NCBI GenBank assembly: GCA_030550275.1
Contig: JAUQPR010000004.1
Coordinates: 1 to 64,000 of the forward strand
Direction: 5' to 3'
Length of the DNA: 64,000 nucleotides
Origin: Bacteroidota bacterium
GTDB lineage: Bacteria; Bacteroidota; Ignavibacteria; Kapaibacteriales; HRBIN21
A model generated the notes under the pieces. That model was not told where the DNA came from and ran no database searches. It saw only the letters and a program-made list of their open reading frames with translations. Both the position numbers and the translations under genes were made by a program. Position 1 is the first letter of the stretch; every line of letters begins with the position of its first letter. Below, in pieces: positions 1-8,178 of the stretch.

Positions 1-2
1 CC

Positions 3-599
3 TTTCGCTGGACGGCGGCGCGCGGGATGCAAGACCTCGGCACGCTGGGCGGCGATTGGAGCTGGGCTAATGGTGTTTCCGCCGATGGCTCCGTGGTGGT
101 CGGCTGGGCTCGCAACGCCGCAGGGCGGTGGCGTGCCTTTCGCTGGACGGCGGCGCGCGGGATGCAAGACCTCGGCACGCTGGGCGGCGATGAGAGCTCG
201 GCTAATGGCGTTTCCGCCGATGGCTCCGTGGTGGTCGGCTGGGCTCGCAACGCCGCAGGGCAGGAGCGTGCCTTTCGCTGGACGGCGGCGCGTGGGATGC
301 AGGACCTCGGCACGCTGGGCGGCAATGGGAGCGTGGCTCAGGGCGTTTCCGCCGATGGCTCCGTGGTGGTCGGCTGGGCTCGCAACGCCGCAGGGCAGGA
401 GCGTGCCTTTCGCTGGACGGCGGCGCGCGGAATGGAAGACCTGAACCTCACCTACGCCCACCTGCTAACCGACGACTCGGAGCTTTATAGAGCAAACGCC
501 ATCTCCCCCGATGGGCGCTATATTGTGGGGTGGGGCTACAACGCCGCCACAGGGCGCGAGGAAGCCTTCCTGCTGGATACTCGAAGGACCTGGCGTTGA
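3..599 (+). CDS. HAF-repeat secreted protein, 5' truncated by the window edge
   Basis: The reading frame is open from the first complete codon, so the true start lies upstream. It encodes tandem 45-residue HAF-type repeats with the recurring motifs MQDLGTLGG, GVSADGSVVVGWA and RAFRWTAARG, then a diverged last unit ending near EEAFLLDT. HAF repeats are typical of extracellular proteins; the molecular function is unknown. The frame stops at TGA 597-599, but a sorting-type domain follows at once in another frame (separate entry), so the native protein probably continued. Family assignment is confident from the repeat; the role is not known. Confidence 0.8.
   Translation, partial: FRWTAARGMQDLGTLGGDWSWANGVSADGSVVVGWARNAAGRWRAFRWTAARGMQDLGTLGGDESSANGVSADGSVVVGWARNAAGQERAFRWTAARGMQDLGTLGGNGSVAQGVSADGSVVVGWARNAAGQERAFRWTAARGMEDLNLTYAHLLTDDSELYRANAISPDGRYIVGWGYNAATGREEAFLLDTRRTWR
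27..431 (+). repeat. Tandem array of 135-bp units inside the HAF gene
   Basis: Unit boundaries, taken at the ATG of MQDLGTLGG or its variant, fall at 27, 162, 297 and 432, exactly 135 bp apart. The units are nearly identical in DNA, including at synonymous positions, and differ in only a few short patches (for example codons for DWSW, DESS and NGSV). Such identity suggests recent duplication or ongoing homogenisation. The array continues past the left edge. Confidence 0.9.
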
Positions 600-885
600 G
601 GAGGGGTCGGGAGCAGCAAGGGTACGGCTGCGCCTGCTGCCGCAGCCGGCGCGTGAGCGCGTGGTGCTGGAGCTTGAGGTTGCCGAAGCAGCACGCGGGG
701 TGACGCTTGTGGTCTCCGACGTGCTGGGGCGTGTGGTGGCGGAGCCGCTGCGCGGGGCGGTGCTGCCGCCAGGGGTGCAGCAGCGGATAGAGCTGGACGT
801 GCGCGCCTGGGCTGCGGGGCAGTACACGGTGGTGCTGCGCACGGAGGCGGGCAGCATTGCCGTGCCGCTCGTGGTGGTGCGGTGA
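586..885 (+). pseudogene. Out-of-frame C-terminal sorting domain belonging to the HAF protein
   Basis: The frame beginning near 568 reads LEGPGVEEGSGAARVRLRLL and ends with an Ig-like C-terminal module: VVSDVLGRVVAE, then AAGQYTVVLRTEAGS and a terminal VPLVVVR. This resembles the ends of the proteins at 56957 and 58050 and the T9SS type A sorting domain. It has no start or ribosome site of its own. Dropping one base near 584-587 (CGAAGG) would fuse it to the HAF repeats, giving LDTRGPGVEEGS. It is therefore probably the cut-off tail of the same protein, through a real frameshift or a sequence error. Confidence 0.6.
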
Positions 886-900
886 GGCACGGTTTTGCCC

Positions 901-928
901 TTGCCGAAGGGATTGCTTCGTAAGTTTG
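901..928 (+). promoter_or_regulatory. Bacteroidota-type promoter of tRNA-Pro
   Basis: A TAAGTTTG box (921-928) matches the -7 consensus TAnnTTTG, with a TTG (901-903) 17 nt upstream as the -33 element. The mature tRNA begins at 938, so transcription would start just before it. Confidence 0.6.
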
Positions 929-937
929 CTCTCCGGA

Positions 938-1013
938 CGGGGCGTGGCGCAGCCCGGTATAGCGCGCTTGGTTTGGGACCAAGAGGTCGTGGGTTCAAAT
1001 CCCACCGCCCCGA
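938..1013 (+). tRNA. tRNA-Pro (anticodon TGG)
   Basis: A full cloverleaf can be folded. The acceptor stem CGGGGCG (938-944) pairs with CGCCCCG (1006-1012), with discriminator A1013. The anticodon stem CTTGG/CCAAG encloses the loop TTTGGGA, with TGG at 974-976. The T arm contains GGTTCAAATCC. CCA is not encoded. It reads proline CCN codons, mainly CCA/CCG. Confidence 0.97.
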
Positions 1014-1045
1014 CTCTCAAGTTCCCCAGCCGCTGGAGCGGCACG

Positions 1046-1537
1046 ATGTGGTGGCTTCTCAGTGCTCTGACTGCACTGCTGGTGGGCTGTTCGCAGAGTA
1101 CAGAGCCGGAGTATACCGCCGAGCGCATCACCTTGAACACGCTGCGGACAACCCCTGGATTCGCCTGGTTCGATGCAGAGATGCAGTCCTACCAGCCTGA
1201 TAGCGCCGTCGTTGCGCTGATTCGCCAGGCGTACCGCCCGGGCGAGCATCACTTCTACGTCTACGTCAAGCCCACGTGCTCCTGCTACGGCACGCAGAAG
1301 CTCTTCCCGCGCTTCTGCCGGGTGCTGCTCGACGCAGGGGTTGCCGAGAGCGATTTGGAGATCTACAGCATGCACGGGAGCACGGACAAGCACCCGCACA
1401 TGCACTGGCTGCACGTGCAGCAGTTGCCCTCCTTCTTCATCGCACGGCAGCAGCAGCTCTTGGGGAGCATCGCCGGCGAATTGCCCGCGGACAAGAGCAT
1501 CGAGCAGGTGGTGCTGGAGATTCTGCGTTCGCCGTAG
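1046..1537 (+). CDS. Thioredoxin-fold lipoprotein
   Basis: 163 residues. The start at ATG 1046 gives MWWLLSALTALLVGCSQS, a lipoprotein signal with lipobox LVGC, so the mature protein is probably tethered in the periplasm or outer membrane. The body has a thioredoxin-like layout: the strand HHFYVYVKPTCSCYGTQ with a CxC pair where thioredoxins carry CxxC, then LPSFFIA with the cis-Pro feature, and a C-terminal helix. CxC suggests redox activity or metal binding rather than classical thioredoxin chemistry (inference). Upstream starts would overlap the tRNA and were rejected. topA follows after 29 bp. Confidence 0.75.
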   Translation: MWWLLSALTALLVGCSQSTEPEYTAERITLNTLRTTPGFAWFDAEMQSYQPDSAVVALIRQAYRPGEHHFYVYVKPTCSCYGTQKLFPRFCRVLLDAGVAESDLEIYSMHGSTDKHPHMHWLHVQQLPSFFIARQQQLLGSIAGELPADKSIEQVVLEILRSP

Positions 1538-1566
1538 CAGCCGGGAGTAGCAAGCAGAAGGCATCC

Positions 1567-3990
1567 ATGGCAAAGTCGCAGCGCAAGCAGGCGCGCCGCA
1601 GTTCTTCGCCCCGAAGTGCACAGAAGGCGCTGCCGGCGGCTGTGCGCCACCTGCTCATTGTGGAATCCCCAGCGAAGGCGCGTACAATCGGACGCTACCT
1701 GGGTGCGGACTACCACGTGGAAGCTACACTGGGGCATGTCAAAGACCTGCCCGAGCACGGCTTGGGAGTGGACGTGGAGCACGGCTTCCAGCCGCGCTAC
1801 ACCATCATCCCCGGGCGGCGGCAGGTGCTGCAGCGGTTGCGCGAGCTGGCACGCCGCAGCGAGGATATCCTGCTGGCAACCGACCCGGACCGCGAGGGCG
1901 AAGCCATCGCCTGGCACATTGCCGAGGAGCTGCAGGGGGTCAACTCCAACGTCCGCCGCGTGCTCTTCTACGAGATCACCCGCTCAGGGGTGCAGCAGGG
2001 CATCGCGCAGCCGCGGGAGCTGAACCGGGCGCTGGTGCTCTCACAGCAGGCGCGCCGGGTGATGGACCGCCTCATCGGCTACCAGGTCTCCCCATGGCTC
2101 AGCGATGTGCTCGTGCACGAGGTGCCGCATGCGCTCTCTGCCGGGCGGGTCCAATCGGTGGCGCTCCGCCTTATCTGCGAACGCGAGGAGCAGATTCGCT
2201 CCTTTGAGCCGATCCCGTACTGGACCATCCGAGCCGAATTCGAGCTCCCTTCGGGCGAACGCTTCTGGGCAGAATTGGTCGAATACGGCGGGCGCCCTCT
2301 CCGCACCCCTGAGGGGTCGGCGCGTGCCCTCAGTGCCGAGCAGTTGGAGCGCTTCCACTACGTGCGCTCCGCCGAGGAAGCCGAAGCGCTGCTGCAGAAG
2401 CTGCGTCAACAGACGGAGTGGACCGTAGAGCGGCTGCAACGCAAACGGGTGCGCCGAATGCCTCCGCCGCCCTTCCAGACCAGCCTCCTGCAGCAGGAGG
2501 CGGCACGACGGCTGCGCTTCTCGCCCCAGAAGACCATGCGCCTGGCACAGCAGCTCTACGAAGGGGTTCCGCTGGGCACGGAGGGTCCGGTGGGGTTGAT
2601 TACGTACATGCGCACGGACTCCCTCCGGGTCAGCCACGAGGCGCAGCAGGCTGCCCGCCGGTGGATTGCCGAACGCTACGGTGCGGAGTATCTCCCGGAG
2701 GAGCCGCCCGAGTACAGCTCGCGCTCGGCACACGTGCAGGATGCGCACGAGGCGATCCGCCCGACCCACTTGGAGTATGCGCCCGAGCGGGTTGCGGCGG
2801 AATTGGAATCGGACCTGGCAGCGCTCTACGAGCTCATCTACCAGCGCTTTCTGGCGTCGCAGATGGCGCCGGCGGAGTTGGCGGTGACGACGGTGTGGAT
2901 CCGCAGCGGGGAGTTCCTCTTCCGCGCCTCCGGCAGTGTGGTGCTCTTTGAGGGCTTCCTGCGCGCGTACCAGGAAGCCGAAGAAGAGGGCGAGGATGCC
3001 GATGCCGAGCGCGAGGAGCGCCAGCGCCTGCCCGAGCAGCTGGCTCAAGGGATGCTGCTGCGGCTGCGGGAGCTGCAGACAAAAGCCTCGCAGACGCGAC
3101 CTCCGGCGCGCTACACCGAAGCCACGCTCATCAAGGAGCTGGACACCCTGGGCATTGGGCGTCCCAGCACGTACGCTACGATTGTCTCTACGCTCTTCGA
3201 GCGCAAGTACGTCCAGCGGCAGCGGCGCCAGCTTGTCCCGACGGAGCTGGGAGAGAAGGTGAACCGGATCCTGGTGCAGTACTTCCCCGACATCTTCGCC
3301 GTGGACTTCACCGCGCGCATGGAGCAGCAGCTCGATGCTATCGCCGAAGGGGAGCAGCGCTACGAGGAGGTGCTCGAGCTCTTCTACCGCCCCTTCCACG
3401 AGGCGTTGCAGCGGGCGCGCCAGATGCTGCCCTCAGCGGTGCAGTGCCCAGAGTGTGGTGCTCCGATGGTGGTCAAGCTCTCGCGCCAGGGGCGGCGCTT
3501 CCTGAGCTGCTCGCGCTATCCGGAGTGCAAAGGAGCAATGCCGATTCCGCGTCCGGCGCCGGAGGTGCACGAGGAGGTGCGCTGTCCACTCTGCGGGGCA
3601 CCAATGGTGCGCCGGCAAGGGGAGTACGGGGATTTCTACGGCTGCTCACGCTATCCGGAGTGCAAAGGCGTGCGCCCCATCTCCTCCGGCGTGCGCTGCC
3701 CAGAGTGCGGCGGTGGGGAGTTGGTGGAGCGGCGTGACCGCAAGGGACGGCGCTTCTGGGGCTGTTCGCGCTATCCGGAGTGTAGCTTCCTGACGCGCTA
3801 TCGTCCAATCCCGCAGCCCTGTCCGAAGTGTGCTGCCCCGTACCTTGAGGAGCGCGGACGCTGGTCCGATGGGCAGTGGACCACCTCCTGGAGATGCCCA
3901 GCGTGCGGCGAGGAGTTCGTGCCCGGAGAATCCACCGCTGAGGAGGTGGCGCCAGCGGCTCCGAATGAGCGCGGTACTCCAGCGGTGTGA
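1567..3990 (+). CDS. topA: DNA topoisomerase I (type IA)
   Basis: 807 residues. It relaxes negative supercoils through a 5'-phosphotyrosine intermediate. After a short basic N-terminus, the Toprim domain starts at about residue 28 (LLIVESPAKARTIGRYLG) and includes DPDREGEAIAWH. The active-site tyrosine is Tyr347 in LITYMRTDSLRVS. From about residue 627 come four C-terminal Cys4 zinc modules; three share CSRYPEC and the last reads CPKC...CPAC. The start ATG 1567 is preferred because a longer open frame would run through the upstream lipoprotein. Length and domains are normal for the family. Confidence 0.97.
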   Translation: MAKSQRKQARRSSSPRSAQKALPAAVRHLLIVESPAKARTIGRYLGADYHVEATLGHVKDLPEHGLGVDVEHGFQPRYTIIPGRRQVLQRLRELARRSEDILLATDPDREGEAIAWHIAEELQGVNSNVRRVLFYEITRSGVQQGIAQPRELNRALVLSQQARRVMDRLIGYQVSPWLSDVLVHEVPHALSAGRVQSVALRLICEREEQIRSFEPIPYWTIRAEFELPSGERFWAELVEYGGRPLRTPEGSARALSAEQLERFHYVRSAEEAEALLQKLRQQTEWTVERLQRKRVRRMPPPPFQTSLLQQEAARRLRFSPQKTMRLAQQLYEGVPLGTEGPVGLITYMRTDSLRVSHEAQQAARRWIAERYGAEYLPEEPPEYSSRSAHVQDAHEAIRPTHLEYAPERVAAELESDLAALYELIYQRFLASQMAPAELAVTTVWIRSGEFLFRASGSVVLFEGFLRAYQEAEEEGEDADAEREERQRLPEQLAQGMLLRLRELQTKASQTRPPARYTEATLIKELDTLGIGRPSTYATIVSTLFERKYVQRQRRQLVPTELGEKVNRILVQYFPDIFAVDFTARMEQQLDAIAEGEQRYEEVLELFYRPFHEALQRARQMLPSAVQCPECGAPMVVKLSRQGRRFLSCSRYPECKGAMPIPRPAPEVHEEVRCPLCGAPMVRRQGEYGDFYGCSRYPECKGVRPISSGVRCPECGGGELVERRDRKGRRFWGCSRYPECSFLTRYRPIPQPCPKCAAPYLEERGRWSDGQWTTSWRCPACGEEFVPGESTAEEVAPAAPNERGTPAV

Positions 3991-4014
3991 GGTAGCTCTC
4001 TGCGCAGTGCAGCA

Positions 4015-4551
4015 ATGGAGCGGGCAGCGGTAGAACGGCTGGAGATTGTGCAGGGCGATATCACCCAGCAGCGCGTTGATGCCATCGTGAATGCAGCAAA
4101 CGCCGCGCTCTTGCCCGGGGGTGGAGTCTGCGGAGCCATCCATCGCGCTGCGGGTCCGGAGCTGGCAGAGGAGTGCCGTCGCCTGGGAGGCTGCCCACCC
4201 GGAGATGCACGGGTGACGGGAGCATATCGCCTGCCGGCGCGCTACGTCATCCACACGGTCGGACCTATCTGGCGTGGTGGTAACGCCGGCGAGGAGGAGA
4301 TCCTCGCCTCCTGCTACCGGCGCACGCTGGAGCTGGCGCATCAGCATGGGGTGCGCAGCATCGCCTTCCCCTCCATCAGCACCGGTGCCTACGGCTTTCC
4401 GGTGGAGCGTGCCTGCCGAATTGCGCTGCGGGAACTTCTGCAGGGGCTGCAACGCTACCCTGAGCTGGAGCTCGTCCGCGTGGTGTGCTTCGATGAGCAC
4501 ACCTACCGCTGCTACCAGGAGGCGCTCCAGGAGCTGCAGGCAGCGCAGTAG
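4015..4551 (+). CDS. Macro-domain ADP-ribose hydrolase (YmdB type)
   Basis: 178 residues, a single macro domain. Motifs visible are [19 protein letters not shown], the GGGVCGAIH loop and [12 protein letters not shown], which bind ADP-ribose in O-acetyl-ADP-ribose deacetylases and mono-ADP-ribosyl hydrolases. Known enzymes with this architecture remove acetyl groups from O-acetyl-ADP-ribose or ADP-ribose from proteins or nucleic acids; the substrate here cannot be told. It lies between topA (24 bp upstream) and a beta-CASP nuclease (2 bp downstream), so co-transcription is likely. Confidence 0.88.
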   Translation: MERAAVERLEIVQGDITQQRVDAIVNAANAALLPGGGVCGAIHRAAGPELAEECRRLGGCPPGDARVTGAYRLPARYVIHTVGPIWRGGNAGEEEILASCYRRTLELAHQHGVRSIAFPSISTGAYGFPVERACRIALRELLQGLQRYPELELVRVVCFDEHTYRCYQEALQELQAAQ

Positions 4552-4553
4552 CG

Positions 4554-5930
4554 ATGGAGCTGTGCTTCTTTGGGGCGGCGCGAACGGTGACGGGCGCGTG
4601 CTTCCTGCTTCAGACCCGGCGCTGGCGGCTCTTGATTGACTGCGGGCTCTTCCAAGGACGGCGTGCCGAGGCTCGGCAGCGGAACGAGCGCTTCCCCTTT
4701 GACCCCACCACCATTGACGCCGTTGTGCTGACTCATGCGCACATTGACCACTCGGGGAACCTGCCGCGTCTGGTGAAGCTGGGCTTCGCAGGACCCATCT
4801 ATGCCACGCCGCCCACCATCGAGCTGCTGGAGATTCTGCTCAGCGATAGCGCGCACATTCAGGAGCACGATGCCGAATACCTGCGCCGCCATCGTGGGGA
4901 GCAGATCGAGCCGCTCTACACGCTGGAGGATATCGTGCCAACCTTGGCGCGGTGCATCCCGCTGGAGTACCATCAGCCGATGGAGCTCCTGCCCGGGGTC
5001 GTTGTGCGCCTCTTCAACGCGGGGCACATCTTGGGCTCGGCGCAGATTGTGCTGGAGGTACGCCAGGGGGTACAGCGGCTGCGGATTGGGATTACCGGCG
5101 ATGTCGGGCGACGGGCGCCGCTGCTGCTGCCACCGCCGGAGCCGCTGCCAGAGGTGGATGTGCTGCTGTGCGAATCCACCTACGGAGCACGGCGCCATGA
5201 GCCCGCCGAGCAGGTGCGGCAACGGCTGCAGCAGCTCTTCACCGAGGTTGCCCACCGCCGGGGTGTGCTGCTGATTCCGGCGTTCAGCGTGGGGCGTACG
5301 CAGGAGCTGCTCTACCATCTCAACGCGCTCTTCAATGCTGGGCAACTGCCGGAGATGCCCATCTTCGTGGACAGCCCCTTGGCGGAGCGGGCAACGCGCT
5401 GCTTCCGCCGCCACCTTGCAGCGTTCAATGCCGAGGTGCAGCAGCTTCTGCAGCACGATCCCGACCCCTTCGGATTCGAGCGGGTGCGCTTCACGCTGAG
5501 CGTGGAGGAATCCAAGCAGATTCACCAGCATGCCCCACCATTTGCCGTGATTGCGGGCTCGGCGATGTGCGAATCCGGGCGCATCCTGCATCACCTCAAG
5601 CGCTACATCGGGGAGCCCTCCACGACGGTGCTCTTTGTGGGCTACAACGCTGCCCACACACTGGGTCGGCGCCTGGTGGAGGGGGTGTCGCCGGTGCGTA
5701 TCTTCGGAGAGCTCTACCCGGTGAGGGCGCGCGTGGAGGAGCTCAGTGGGCTCAGCGCCCACGCCGATGCGGAGGAGCTCATAGCACACCTGGAGCCGGT
5801 ACCGCGCACGACGAGCATCGTCCTGGTCCACGGCGAGCCGGAACAACAGGAGGCGTTCAGCGAACGTCTCCGCGCGCAGGGCTTCTCGAAGGTGCTGATT
5901 CCAGAGCTGGGGCAATGTCTGGAGCTGTAG
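4554..5930 (+). CDS. Metallo-beta-lactamase/beta-CASP RNA-processing exonuclease
   Basis: 458 residues. The N-terminal metallo-beta-lactamase fold carries the zinc motif HAHIDHSGNLPRL at about residues 61-73; a beta-CASP insert follows, then a C-terminal RMMBL part with SGLSAHADAEELI and LVHGE. This is the CPSF73/Ysh1-like architecture of single-strand RNA endo/exonucleases. Substrate is probably RNA (family knowledge). The start codon lies 2 bp after the macro-domain stop. Its 3' end overlaps the next gene by 16 bp, so translation is probably coupled. Confidence 0.88.
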   Translation: MELCFFGAARTVTGACFLLQTRRWRLLIDCGLFQGRRAEARQRNERFPFDPTTIDAVVLTHAHIDHSGNLPRLVKLGFAGPIYATPPTIELLEILLSDSAHIQEHDAEYLRRHRGEQIEPLYTLEDIVPTLARCIPLEYHQPMELLPGVVVRLFNAGHILGSAQIVLEVRQGVQRLRIGITGDVGRRAPLLLPPPEPLPEVDVLLCESTYGARRHEPAEQVRQRLQQLFTEVAHRRGVLLIPAFSVGRTQELLYHLNALFNAGQLPEMPIFVDSPLAERATRCFRRHLAAFNAEVQQLLQHDPDPFGFERVRFTLSVEESKQIHQHAPPFAVIAGSAMCESGRILHHLKRYIGEPSTTVLFVGYNAAHTLGRRLVEGVSPVRIFGELYPVRARVEELSGLSAHADAEELIAHLEPVPRTTSIVLVHGEPEQQEAFSERLRAQGFSKVLIPELGQCLEL

Positions 5931-6805
5931 TCTGGCGCGAGGTGGTCGCAGCGGTCATCCTGTGCGATGGGCAGGTGATGCTGTGCCAACGTGCCGAGGA
6001 TGTGCCCTATCCGCTGCAGTGGGAGTTCCCCGGTGGCAAAGTGGAGGAGGGGGAATCGCACGAGCAGGCGCTGCAGCGCGAACTGTCCGAGGAGCTGGGG
6101 CTGACACACGTGCGTGTGGGACGCCGCCTCTGGAGCAGCGAGGCGCTCTATCCCGATGGGAAGGGCTTCCGCCTGCACTTCTACGCCGTTGAAGACTACA
6201 GCGGCATCCCCACTGCCCGCAGCGGGATTGCTGCACTGCGGTGGGTCAAGCCAGAGGAGCTGCTGCAGTACGAGGTGCTGGAGGGGGACCGCGAGTTCTG
6301 CATCGTGTTGCCGTGGTTGCTGCACCCCGAACGAGTGGATGCCGATGAGGTCTTCATGCGGGTGGCGCTCCTGGAAGCGCAGCGGGCGGCTGCCGAAGGA
6401 GAGGTGCCCGTTGGGGCGGTCCTGGTACGTTCGGGCGAGATTGTGGCGCGGGGGCGCAATGCCGTCGAGCGCGGAGCCGATGCCACGCTCCATGCCGAGC
6501 TGATTGCGATTCGCCAAGCCTCAGCAAAGCTGGGACGGCGCCTGCTGGAGTGCACGCTGTACGTGACGCTGGAGCCGTGCCCGATGTGCGCTGGTGCCAT
6601 CGTGTGGTCCCGGATTCCCCGATTGGTCTTTGCTGCATCCGACCCGCGCGCCGGTGCCTGCGGGACGCTCTACAACATTGTGCAGGACGAGCGGCTCAAC
6701 CACCGCTGCCAGGTCCGCTCGGGCGTGCTTGCCGAGGAATCGGCAGCCCTGCTGCGTTCGTTCTTCCAACGCTTGCGCGCGGATGAGTCTGGAATGGAAG
6801 CCTGA
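5915..6805 (+). CDS. Fusion of a MutT-type Nudix hydrolase and a TadA-type tRNA adenosine deaminase
   Basis: 296 residues, one uninterrupted frame. Residues 1-135 form a MutT-like domain with a perfect Nudix box at 41-63 (GKVEEGE...RELSEELGL), expected to hydrolyse oxidised nucleotides such as 8-oxo-dGTP. Residues about 145-290 form a complete TadA domain with zinc ligands His193 (HAE, with the proton-shuttle Glu195), Cys222 and Cys225 (PCPMC). TadA makes inosine 34 in tRNA-Arg(ACG). Both active sites look intact. The start ATG 5915 overlaps the upstream nuclease; the 3' end overlaps rsmI. The fusion order is unusual. Confidence 0.9.
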   Translation: MSGAVVWREVVAAVILCDGQVMLCQRAEDVPYPLQWEFPGGKVEEGESHEQALQRELSEELGLTHVRVGRRLWSSEALYPDGKGFRLHFYAVEDYSGIPTARSGIAALRWVKPEELLQYEVLEGDREFCIVLPWLLHPERVDADEVFMRVALLEAQRAAAEGEVPVGAVLVRSGEIVARGRNAVERGADATLHAELIAIRQASAKLGRRLLECTLYVTLEPCPMCAGAIVWSRIPRLVFAASDPRAGACGTLYNIVQDERLNHRCQVRSGVLAEESAALLRSFFQRLRADESGMEA

Positions 6806-7517
6806 AGCGCTGGGCAATCGGCTCTACATTGTCCCGACGCCCATTGGGAACCGGGGCGACATCACGCTGCGGGCGCTGCACGTGTTGCACAATGCCGACG
6901 CCATCGCTTGCGAGGATACGCGCCACACGGGGCAGTTGCTCAAGTCCTACGGCATCGTGCCGCGCCAGTTGATCGCCTGCCATGAGCACAACGAGCGCCG
7001 CTGCGCCGTGCGTATCGGGCAGCTGCTGCAGCAGGGCAAGAGCGTGGCGCTGCTTTCGGATGCGGGGATGCCGGGGATCTCTGATCCGGGCTTCCTCGTC
7101 GTGCGGCACGTTCTGGAGTTGGGCTACGAGGTGACAGCCCTGCCCGGGGCGAGCGCGCTGTTGCCGGCGTTGGTGGGCAGCGGCTTGCCTCCCCAGCCCT
7201 TTGCCTTCTGGGGATTTCTGCCCGCGCGGGGAAGCGCGCGTCGGGAGTGGCTGCAGCGTGTTGTCCGCTTCCCGTGGACCAGCGTGCTGTATGAGGCGCC
7301 GCATCGGCTGCTGCGCCTGCTGGAGGAGCTGCTTGCCCTCGGGATGGCAGAGCGCCCGATGTGCCTGGCACGCGAGCTGACGAAGCTGCACGAAGAGTTC
7401 CTGCGCGGAAGTGTTGGCGCGCTCTACGAGCAGCTCCGGCAACGCCCGCGCATCTATGGGGAATGTGTGATTGTGCTCGCAGGGAGCGGCAGTGAGGGGA
7501 CGGCTGATCACCTTTGA
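6783..7517 (+). CDS. rsmI: 16S rRNA (cytidine-1402 2'-O)-methyltransferase
   Basis: 244 residues, a SAM-dependent tetrapyrrole-methylase-like fold. Diagnostic stretches are LYIVPTPIGNRGDITLRAL, CEDTRHTGQLL, LLSDAGMPGISDPG and the TALPGASALL motif. RsmI methylates the ribose of C1402 in the decoding centre. The start ATG 6783 overlaps the end of the Nudix-TadA gene by 23 bp; tmk in turn starts inside its 3' end. Confidence 0.93.
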   Translation: MSLEWKPEALGNRLYIVPTPIGNRGDITLRALHVLHNADAIACEDTRHTGQLLKSYGIVPRQLIACHEHNERRCAVRIGQLLQQGKSVALLSDAGMPGISDPGFLVVRHVLELGYEVTALPGASALLPALVGSGLPPQPFAFWGFLPARGSARREWLQRVVRFPWTSVLYEAPHRLLRLLEELLALGMAERPMCLARELTKLHEEFLRGSVGALYEQLRQRPRIYGECVIVLAGSGSEGTADHL

Positions 7518-8106
7518 GGGCATAGACGGCTGCGGCAAGAGCACGCAGCTCCACCTTCTGGCACAGCGGCTGCAGGGGCTGGGCTTCCCCGTGCGCTGCT
7601 TCCGGGAGCCTGGAGGAACAGAGCTCTCCGAGCGCATCCGTGCGCTGCTGCTGGATGCGGCGTACGAGATCGTTGCCGAAGCGGAGCTGCTGCTCTTTGC
7701 GGCTGCACGTGCCCAACTGGTGCGGGTGCAGCTCCAGCCGGCGCTCCGCAGGGGGGAGATCGTGCTGTGCGACCGCTTTGCGGATTCCACCACCGCGTAC
7801 CAGGGCTACGGGCGGGGACTGCCGCTGGAGCTGGTACAGGCGTGCAATCGCTTGGCAACCGATGGGCTCCAGCCGGATGTGACGGTGCTCTTGGAGCTGC
7901 CCGTGGCTCTTGCGTTGCAGCGCAGTGGGCGCGGCGACCGCATGGAGCAGGGGGCGCTGGAGTTCTTCGAACGCGTCCGGGAGGGCTACCTGGAGCTGGC
8001 GCGCCAGGAACCGGAGCGCATCCTTGTCATCGACGCTCAGGGCAGCCCCGAAGCCGTGCACGAGCGGATTTGGAGGGAGCTCCGTGCGCGCTTCGGGTGG
8101 GAGTAG
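7492..8106 (+). CDS. tmk: Thymidylate kinase
   Basis: 204 residues. It phosphorylates dTMP to dTDP. The P-loop reads FEGIDGCGKST; REPGGTELSE and CDRFADSTTAYQGYGRG are the dTMP-binding and DR(Y/F) motifs. The GTG at 7492 is chosen as start because AGGGAG lies just upstream and it places the P-loop at the usual distance from the N-terminus; TTG 7471 is the alternative. It is the last gene of the 4015-8106 run. Confidence 0.92.
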   Translation: MRGRLITFEGIDGCGKSTQLHLLAQRLQGLGFPVRCFREPGGTELSERIRALLLDAAYEIVAEAELLLFAAARAQLVRVQLQPALRRGEIVLCDRFADSTTAYQGYGRGLPLELVQACNRLATDGLQPDVTVLLELPVALALQRSGRGDRMEQGALEFFERVREGYLELARQEPERILVIDAQGSPEAVHERIWRELRARFGWE

Positions 8107-8134
8107 CAATGGGGATGACCGCCGGGCAAAGCTG

Positions 8135-8142
8135 TAATTTTG
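8135..8142 (+). promoter_or_regulatory. Promoter -7 box upstream of the secreted metalloprotease
   Basis: TAATTTTG fits TAnnTTTG exactly and lies 36 bp before the ATG at 8179, in the first real gap after the tmk run. No clear TTG is seen at the -33 distance. Confidence 0.45.
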
Positions 8143-8178
8143 TGCAATCAGCAAGTCACGCAATCGGAGCACTGCACA

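Noticed and set aside
938-1013. Genomic-island attachment site at tRNA-Pro or tRNA-Arg
   Set aside because: No integrase, no direct repeat of the tRNA 3' end and only housekeeping genes downstream within the window.
448-1140. Long minus-strand frames opposite the HAF gene, tRNA-Pro and lipoprotein region
   Set aside because: They run through the tRNA and mirror strongly biased GC-rich coding sequence; no ribosome site or family motif.
2041-3399. 452-codon minus-strand frame inside topA
   Set aside because: Antisense shadow of a well-conserved gene; composition follows the third-position bias of topA.
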